Assembly: GCA_027484575.1 (NCBI GenBank)
Contig: JAIXSQ010000005.1
Location: 30,193 to 94,192 of the forward strand
Source: Comamonadaceae bacterium
Lineage (GTDB): Bacteria > Pseudomonadota > Gammaproteobacteria > Burkholderiales > Burkholderiaceae_C
Length of the DNA stretch: 64,000 nt
Reading direction: 5' to 3'
Of the stretch, positions 58,888 through 64,000 are shown piece by piece. Made by a program: the position numbers and the translations under genes. Positions within the stretch are counted from its first letter, which is position 1, and each line of letters starts with the position of its first letter. The notes below the pieces were generated by a model. It made no database searches. It was not told the origin of the DNA and saw only the letters and a program-made list of their open reading frames with translations.

Positions 58888-59343
58888 ATGAGAACCCTCG
58901 CATCGCTCGCCGAACTGCCCGCGCTGGTCGGCCAGGAAGTCGCCACCAGCGACTGGCTGACCGTCACGCAGGAGCAGGTGAACCAGTTCGCCGACGCGAC
59001 CGGCGACCACCAGTGGATCCACATCGACGTCGAGCGCGCCAAGGCCGGCCCGTTCGGCGCGCCCATCGCGCACGGCTACCTCACGCTGTCGCTGCTGCCG
59101 AAATTCTTCGAGACCGCGCTGCACATCGAGGGCACGGGCATGGGCGTGAACTACGGCCTGAACAAGGTGCGCTTTCCGGCCCCCGTGCCGGTGGGCAGCC
59201 GGCTGCGCGCCAGGCTGGTGCTGCAGGCCTGCGAGCCGGTCGACCGCGGCGGCGTGCAGATGACCTGGCTGGTGACGGTCGAGCGCGAGGGCGGCGACAA
59301 GCCGGTCTGCGTCGCCGAGTCGATCGCGCGCCGCTATCCCTGA
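58888..59343 (+). CDS. MaoC-like (R)-specific enoyl-CoA hydratase
   Basis: A 151-residue hot-dog-fold hydratase. The catalytic motif is in FADATGDHQWIHIDVERAKA (about residues 33-52), followed by GPFGAPIAHGYLTLSLLPKF (about 54-73), the (R)-hydratase 2 signature, with Asp and His. Substrate is a trans-enoyl-CoA, for fatty acid oxidation or polyhydroxyalkanoate supply. Its 3' end overlaps the convergent trmL gene by ten bases. Confidence 0.9.
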   Translation: MRTLASLAELPALVGQEVATSDWLTVTQEQVNQFADATGDHQWIHIDVERAKAGPFGAPIAHGYLTLSLLPKFFETALHIEGTGMGVNYGLNKVRFPAPVPVGSRLRARLVLQACEPVDRGGVQMTWLVTVEREGGDKPVCVAESIARRYP

Positions 59344-59840
59344 GCACCGCCCGCCGGGGGCGGCACCAGCGGCGCCGCGCCCGCGAAGCCCAGCTGGCGC
59401 CAGGCCTCGAACACCGTCACCGCCACCGCGTTCGACAGGTTCAGGCTGCGCTGGCCGGGCCGCATCGGCAGCTTCAGCCGCTGCGCCGGCGCGAATCGCT
59501 CCCGCAGCTCCGGTGCCAGCCCGCGTGACTCGGAGCCGTACACCAGCCAGTCGCCCGGCGCGAAGGCCACGTCGTGCACGGCCCGCGTGCCGTGGGTCGT
59601 GAGCGCGAACAGGCGCGCGGGGTCCGGCTGCATCGCCGCGACGAAGGCGTCCCAGTCGGCATGGCGGCGCACGGTGGCGTACTCGTGGTAGTCGAGCCCG
59701 GCGCGCTGCAGCAGCTTGTCGTCCATCGAGAAGCCCAGCGGCTCGACCAGGTGCAGGTCGCAGCCGGTGTTGGCCGCCAGCCGGATCACGTTGCCGGTGT
59801 TGGGCGGGATCTCGGGGGCGACGAGGACGATGCGCAGCAT
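59334..59840 (-). CDS. trmL: tRNA (cytidine(34)-2'-O)-methyltransferase
   Basis: A 168-residue SPOUT methyltransferase that modifies the wobble base of leucine tRNAs. Family signature: MLRIVLVAPEIPPNTGNVIR (residues 1-20), LVEPLGFSMDDKLLQRAGLD (about 31-50), WLVYGSESRGLAPEL (about 98-112) and RSLNLSNAVAVTVFEAWRQL, which forms the knot. Gly/Pro-rich tail of unknown meaning. Lies 43 bases downstream of comF, same strand. Confidence 0.95.
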   Translation of the reverse strand: MLRIVLVAPEIPPNTGNVIRLAANTGCDLHLVEPLGFSMDDKLLQRAGLDYHEYATVRRHADWDAFVAAMQPDPARLFALTTHGTRAVHDVAFAPGDWLVYGSESRGLAPELRERFAPAQRLKLPMRPGQRSLNLSNAVAVTVFEAWRQLGFAGAAPLVPPPAGGAQG

Positions 59841-59883
59841 GGGGCCGCGATGCTACCCGGGCCGCCGCCCGGCCTGACCAGCC

Positions 59884-60606
59884 TCACCCGGCAGGGCTGG
59901 CGGGGTCCTCGGTGCGGCACAGCGCCACGGCGGCCACGCGCACCGCGCCGGCCGCGCGCACCACGGTCGCCAGGGCGGCCAGCGAGGCGCCGGTGGTCAT
60001 GACGTCGTCGACCAGCAGCACCTCGGTGCCGCGCAGCCGGCTCGCGTGCAGGGGTTCGGCCGCGAAGGCGCCACGCAGGTTGCGCAGGCGCTGGGCGCGG
60101 TCCAGGCCCGCCTGGGCCGGCGTGTCGCGCAGGCGCAGCACCAGGTGCGGCGCGGCCTTGCGGGCGTCCAGCCGCCGCGCCAGCTCGTGCGCCTGGTTGA
60201 AGCCGCGCGCGGCCAGGCGCGCGTCCGACAGCGGCATCGGCAGCAGCCAGCGGGCGCGGGCCACCTCGGCGCGCACGGCCGGATCCCGCAGCAGCAGGTC
60301 CGCGAAAATGCCCGCCCAGCCCACCTCGCCGGCGAACTTGTAGCGGGCCACCAGGCTGCTCCACGGGTAGCCCCAGGAGACCGCCGCATGGCAGGCCTCC
60401 AGCGGCGGCGGGCTGCGCAGGCACGCGCCGCAGGGGCCGCTGGCGCCGGGGGGCAGGGCGGCGGCGCAGGTGGGACAACGCGGCCGCGGCGCCGCGAAGC
60501 GCAGGTCGCAGGCCGCGCAGACCGGCCGCGCCGGCCAGGCACGGCAGACCTCGCAGCGGGCCGGCACGGCCCGCGCGAGCGACCCCAGGGCGCGAGGCAG
60601 GAACAT
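59884..60606 (-). CDS. comF: ComF family phosphoribosyltransferase-like protein
   Basis: A 240-residue protein. An N-terminal double zinc ribbon has eight cysteines (CEVC at about 18-21, CAAC, CPTC, CGAC at about 60-63). The C-terminal PRTase domain has TEVLLVDDVMTTGASLAAL (about 194-212). ComF proteins take part in DNA uptake for natural transformation; the exact reaction is unknown. The start MFLPRALGSLARAVPAR at 60606 fits the family. It is divergent from the BioC-like gene. Confidence 0.9.
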   Translation of the reverse strand: MFLPRALGSLARAVPARCEVCRAWPARPVCAACDLRFAAPRPRCPTCAAALPPGASGPCGACLRSPPPLEACHAAVSWGYPWSSLVARYKFAGEVGWAGIFADLLLRDPAVRAEVARARWLLPMPLSDARLAARGFNQAHELARRLDARKAAPHLVLRLRDTPAQAGLDRAQRLRNLRGAFAAEPLHASRLRGTEVLLVDDVMTTGASLAALATVVRAAGAVRVAAVALCRTEDPASPAG

Positions 60607-60661
60607 CGGCTCCTTATACTGGCCGCCCCCGCCCGGACCCGCCCGGCGCCTCCTCCGTTCC

Positions 60662-61576
60662 GTGGCCGTCTCCCGTCCCCCCACCCTCGATCCCGTCGCC
60701 GCCGCGCGCTGGCTGGCGCGTGCGCCCGCGGCCTCGCCGTGGCTGCACGAGGAGGTGGCGCGGCGCATGGCCGAGCGGCTGGAATGGATCCGGCTGGCCC
60801 CGGCGGCCTGGGCCCATTGGGAGCCGCTGCGCGGCGGCACGCAGGCCCAGGCCCTGCTGGAGCAGCGCTACCCGCAGTCCCAGGCCTGGCTGGTGGAGCC
60901 CCCGGCGCGCCACGCTGCCCTGCGGGCGGCGTTCGGTCAGGCTTGGTGGCAGCGCCTGCGCGGCCCGCGCCGCACGCTGGCCGCCGAGCTGCCCGCCGCC
61001 GGCGTGCAGATGCTGTGGGCCAACATGGCCCTGCATGCGCATCCCGAGCCGCAGGCGCTGATCGCGTCCTGGCACCGGGCGCTGGCCACCGACGGCTTCC
61101 TCATGCTGTCCTGCTTCGGCCCCGACACGGTGCGCGAGCTGCGGGCGCTCTACGCGGAGCTGGGCTGGCCGCCCGCCGGCAGCGAGTTCACCGACATGCA
61201 CGATTGGGGCGACATGCTGGTGGCCGCCGGATTCGCCGAGCCCGTCATGGACATGGAGCGGATCACGCTGACCTGGGACAGCCCGGGACGGCTGCTCGAG
61301 GAATTGCGGGCCCTGGGGGCCAACTGGCATCCGCAGCGCTTTTCCGCACTGCGCGGCAAGGGCTGGCGGCCCCGCCTGGAGGCCGCGCTGGCCGAACGCC
61401 TGCGCGGCCCCGACGGGCGCCTGGCGCTCACCTTCGAGATCGTCTATGGCCATGCGATCAAGCCGGCGCCCCGCGTGCGCATGGCCCCCGAGGCCGCCGT
61501 CGGCGTCGACGACCTGCGTGCGCTGCTGCCGTCCAACCGGCGCGACAGCCCGACGTCCCAGTCGGGATTGACGTAA
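60662..61576 (+). CDS. BioC-like methyltransferase-fold protein with degenerate SAM motif I
   Basis: A 304-residue product related to malonyl-ACP O-methyltransferase BioC. The later family segments are good: VQMLWANMALHAHPEPQALI (about residues 115-134), GFLMLSCFGPDTVRELRALY (about 146-165) and TDMHDWGDMLVAAGFAEPVM. The first SAM motif (DxGxGxG) is not visible; the region reads WAHWEPLRGGTQAQALLEQR. It may be inactive or use a changed SAM site. GTG start at 60662. Divergent from comF, its 3' end covers part of an FNR-like box. Confidence 0.7.
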   Translation: MAVSRPPTLDPVAAARWLARAPAASPWLHEEVARRMAERLEWIRLAPAAWAHWEPLRGGTQAQALLEQRYPQSQAWLVEPPARHAALRAAFGQAWWQRLRGPRRTLAAELPAAGVQMLWANMALHAHPEPQALIASWHRALATDGFLMLSCFGPDTVRELRALYAELGWPPAGSEFTDMHDWGDMLVAAGFAEPVMDMERITLTWDSPGRLLEELRALGANWHPQRFSALRGKGWRPRLEAALAERLRGPDGRLALTFEIVYGHAIKPAPRVRMAPEAAVGVDDLRALLPSNRRDSPTSQSGLT

Positions 61577-61593
61577 ATCAACGCCGTTACAAT
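61568..61593 (+). promoter_or_regulatory. FNR/ANR-type box and -10 of the DUF2244-cox operon
   Basis: TTGAC-GTAA-ATCAA (61568-61581) matches the FNR consensus TTGAT-N4-ATCAA at nine of ten positions. TACAAT (61588-61593) is a likely -10. The box centre falls near -25, overlapping the polymerase site, a position that represses in FNR systems. This would shut off the aerobic oxidase when oxygen is low. Inferred from position and sequence. Confidence 0.6.
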
Positions 61594-61622
61594 GGCCGGC
61601 TGATTGGTGAGCGGTGCCGTCG

Positions 61623-62108
61623 ATGCCGGTTTTTCGTTTCGCGACAGTCCAGGGCCAGGCGATCGTCTGGTTCCTCAAACGCAATTGTTCGGTGACGCCG
61701 GCCCAGCTGGGCTGGTTCTACGCCTCGCTGTGCGTGCTGTCGCTGGGCATCGCGGCCGTCTTCTGGTCCCTGGGTGCCACCCTCATCCTGCCCTTCGCCT
61801 GGCTCGAGCTGGGCCTGGTCGGCCTGGCTCTGCTGGTGTACGCCCGGCACGCCACCGACGGCGAGCGCATCTGGCTGCAGGAGCGCCGCCTGGTGGTGGA
61901 GACCGAGACGGGCGGCCAGCTGCGCCGCACCGAGTTCGATCCCGAGTGGGTCCGGGTGGAGCCCCGCAGCGACGACCGGTCGCTGATCGAGGTGTCCGGC
62001 CGGGGGCGGTCGGTGCGCGTGGGCCGCTTCGTGCGCCCGGAACTGCGCCCGCTGCTGGCCCAGGAGATCCGCAGCGCCCTGCGCGAGCACGGCGCGGCCC
62101 GCGCGTGA
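61623..62108 (+). CDS. DUF2244 membrane protein
   Basis: A 161-residue protein with two close membrane segments (LGWFYASLCVLSLGIAAVFW and LGATLILPFAWLELGLVGLA, about residues 28-70). A soluble beta-rich domain with GERIWLQERRLVVETETG and RVGRFVRPELRPLLAQEIRS follows. The family is regularly found just before cytochrome oxidase genes and may help assembly, but its role is unproven. The ATG at 61623 is chosen; a GTG at 61614 would add three residues. Confidence 0.85.
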   Translation: MPVFRFATVQGQAIVWFLKRNCSVTPAQLGWFYASLCVLSLGIAAVFWSLGATLILPFAWLELGLVGLALLVYARHATDGERIWLQERRLVVETETGGQLRRTEFDPEWVRVEPRSDDRSLIEVSGRGRSVRVGRFVRPELRPLLAQEIRSALREHGAARA

Positions 62109-62174
62109 AGGACGCACGGTCCGACAGGTTTTGTGTGTTTTGGTGACGACGACGAGTAGAACGGAAACGAGACG

Positions 62175-63332
62175 ATGAAGAGCCTTACGACCCTGGCGCA
62201 AGCGCTGCCCCTGGCGCTGGCTGCCGGCGCCGCGCGAGCCCAAGACCTGCCTGGCGGTCCGGCCGTGCGCCAACTCAACCTGCACGGCGCCGCCACCCGC
62301 ATCGCGAGCGAACAGGCCTGGCTGCACTGGTTCATGCTGATCACCTGCGTGGTGATCTTCGTGCTGGTGTTCTCGGTGATGTTCTATTCCATCTGGAAGC
62401 ACCGCAAGTCGGTCGGCGCCAAGCCGGCCAACTTCCACGAGTCGGTCACCGTCGAGGTGGTCTGGACCCTGATCCCGTTCATCATCGTGATCCTGATGGC
62501 CCTGCCGGCCACCAAGGTGCTGGTCGCCGCCAAGGACACCAGCAACGCCGACATCACCATCAAGGCCACCGGCTACCAGTGGAAGTGGGGCTACGACTAC
62601 CTGAACGGCGAAGGCGCCGGCGTGTCGTTCCTGTCCACCCTGGATGCCAGCCACCGCGAGCTGTCCAACGACGGCGGCGCCAAGGCCGCGGCCCTGCCCA
62701 ACGACTACCTGTTCAAGGTCGACAACCCGGTGGTCGTGCCGGTGGGCAAGAAGGTGCGCGTCATCACCACCGCCAACGACGTGATCCACGCCTGGGGCGT
62801 GCCGGCCTTCGGCGTCAAGCAGGACGCCATCCCCGGCTTCGTGCGCGACACCTGGTTCCGCAGCGAGAAGACCGGCGACTTCTACGGCAACTGCTACGAG
62901 CTGTGCGGCAAGGAGCACGCCTACATGCCGATCCACGTGAAGGTGGTCTCGGCGCAGGAGTACACCGCCTGGGTCGGCGAGCAGAAGAAGAAGCTGGCCG
63001 CCAAGCAGGACGACCCGAACAAGACCTGGCAGCTGACCGACATCGTCGCGCGCGGCGAGAAGGTCTACGCCGCCAACTGCGCCGCCTGCCACCAGGCCAA
63101 CGGCAAGGGTGCCGGCCCCATCAAGGCGCTGGACGGCTCGGCCGTCGTGCTGGACGCCGACAAGTCCAAGCAGATCCACATCCTGCTCAACGGCGTGAAC
63201 GCCATGCCGGCGTGGAAGCAGCTGTCCGACACCGACATCGCGGCGGTGATCAGCTACACCAAGAACAACTGGTCGAACAAGACCGGCCAGGTCGTCCAGC
63301 CCGCCGAGGTGCTGGCGCAGCGCGGCAAGTAA
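62175..63332 (+). CDS. coxB: Cytochrome c oxidase subunit II with fused cytochrome c
   Basis: A 385-residue subunit of an aa3/caa3-type oxidase. A signal peptide (about 1-23) is followed by two membrane segments (about 50-75 and 95-115). The CuA domain has HAWGVPAFGVKQDAIPGFVR and CYELCGKEHAYMPIH (about residues 240-254). A C-terminal cytochrome c domain carries CAACHQANG (about 299-307) and a Met in NAMPAW. It receives electrons from soluble c cytochromes such as the c4 protein at 35.3 kb. coxA follows after 21 bases. Confidence 0.96.
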   Translation: MKSLTTLAQALPLALAAGAARAQDLPGGPAVRQLNLHGAATRIASEQAWLHWFMLITCVVIFVLVFSVMFYSIWKHRKSVGAKPANFHESVTVEVVWTLIPFIIVILMALPATKVLVAAKDTSNADITIKATGYQWKWGYDYLNGEGAGVSFLSTLDASHRELSNDGGAKAAALPNDYLFKVDNPVVVPVGKKVRVITTANDVIHAWGVPAFGVKQDAIPGFVRDTWFRSEKTGDFYGNCYELCGKEHAYMPIHVKVVSAQEYTAWVGEQKKKLAAKQDDPNKTWQLTDIVARGEKVYAANCAACHQANGKGAGPIKALDGSAVVLDADKSKQIHILLNGVNAMPAWKQLSDTDIAAVISYTKNNWSNKTGQVVQPAEVLAQRGK

Positions 63333-63353
63333 GCAAGCATCGAGGTCACATCC

Positions 63354-64000
63354 ATGAGCGCAGTTCTCGACAACCACGGCCACGCGGCTGGCCACGACGA
63401 CCACCACGGCCATGCGCCCGCCGGCTGGCGCCGCTGGGTCTACGCGACCAACCACAAGGACATCGGGACCCTGTACCTGCTGTTCTCGTTCACGATGCTG
63501 ATGATCGGCGGCCTGCTGGCGCTGGGCATCCGCGCCGAGCTGTTCCAGCCCGGCCTGCAGCTGGTCAACCCCGAGCTGTTCAACCAGCTCACGACCATGC
63601 ACGGGATCATCATGGTGTTCGGCGCGATCATGCCGGCGTTCGTGGGCTTCGCGAACTGGATGATCCCGCTGCAGATCGGCGCCAGCGACATGGCGTTCGC
63701 GCGCATGAACAACTTCAGCTTCTGGCTGATGATCCCGGCCGGCGCGCTGCTGGTGGGCTCGTTCTTCATGCCCGGCGGCGCCCCCGCCGCCGGCTGGACG
63801 CTGTACGCGCCGCTGACGCTGCAGATGGGCCCGTCGATGGACGCCGGCATCTTCGCGATGCACGTGCTGGGCGCCAGCTCGATCATGGGCTCGATCAACA
63901 TCATCGTGACCATCCTCAACATGCGCGCCCCCGGCATGACGCTGATGAAGATGCCGATGTTCGCCTGGACCTGGCTGATCACCGCCTACCTGCTGATCGC
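63354..64000 (+). CDS. coxA: Cytochrome c oxidase subunit I (C-terminus beyond window)
   Basis: The first 215 residues of the haem-copper oxidase catalytic subunit. A His-rich lead (residues 8-22) precedes WVYATNHKDIGTLYLLFSFT (about 29-48). The low-spin haem ligand His lies in TMHGIIMVFGAIMPAFVGFA (about 82-101). The first four to five membrane segments are present. The frame is open to base 64000 with no stop. The ATG at 63354 follows CGAGGTC at usable distance. Confidence 0.96.
   Translation, partial: MSAVLDNHGHAAGHDDHHGHAPAGWRRWVYATNHKDIGTLYLLFSFTMLMIGGLLALGIRAELFQPGLQLVNPELFNQLTTMHGIIMVFGAIMPAFVGFANWMIPLQIGASDMAFARMNNFSFWLMIPAGALLVGSFFMPGGAPAAGWTLYAPLTLQMGPSMDAGIFAMHVLGASSIMGSINIIVTILNMRAPGMTLMKMPMFAWTWLITAYLLI

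Overview
The window is 64 kb of very GC-rich chromosomal DNA (third codon positions almost always G or C), densely packed and without any gene-free stretch over 300 bases. Gene content and order point to a betaproteobacterium of the order Burkholderiales, probably Comamonadaceae (Ramlibacter/Variovorax-like): dusB-fis-purH, hemL-thiD, rubredoxin beside a pilGHIJ-chpA cluster, yqgE-ruvX-pyrR-pyrB-pseudo-pyrC, a DUF2244-coxB-coxA operon, and several orphan Bug/TctC-type binding proteins. The family-level placement is inference. No phage, integrase, transposase or CRISPR array was seen.

Layout. 1-11.3 kb: housekeeping genes (dsbC cut by the left edge, a UbiH-type hydroxylase, a MOSC protein, a 7TM protein with a decayed GGDEF domain, ychF, yqaA, dusB-fis, purH, hemL, thiD). 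11.4-21.4 kb: rubredoxin followed by the twitching-motility chemosensory operon pilG-pilH-pilI-pilJ-chpA. 21.4-28.6 kb: photolyase, then a tightly coupled run yqgE, two 20-codon repeat mini-ORFs, ruvX, pyrR, pyrB, pyrX and plsC, then two unknown genes. 28.6-36.5 kb: a divergent iron-type ABC transporter with a Fur-like site, two small unknown genes, tRNA-Arg(CCT), a MoxR/VWA group, cytochrome c4 with an FNR-type box, and a DUF1841 gene.

36.5-52.9 kb is the accessory heart of the window: an aromatic-degradation region. A hydroxyquinol 1,2-dioxygenase, a maleylacetate reductase, PcaI/PcaJ and PcaF together convert hydroxyquinol to succinyl-CoA and acetyl-CoA. A TfdB/PheA-type flavin monooxygenase could make the hydroxyquinol. 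An IclR and a LysR regulator flank the set. Three promoters here (before maleylacetate reductase, the dioxygenase, and a SnoaL/Bug/flavin-reductase operon) share a LysR-type box with identical geometry, which suggests one regulon that includes genes of unknown function.

52.9-64 kb: TRAP transporter permeases without their binding protein, a Kef-type antiporter with its flavoprotein partner, a ParA-like ATPase, a MaoC hydratase, trmL, comF, a BioC-like protein with no recognisable SAM motif I, and the start of the aa3-type cytochrome oxidase operon, whose promoter also carries an FNR-type box.
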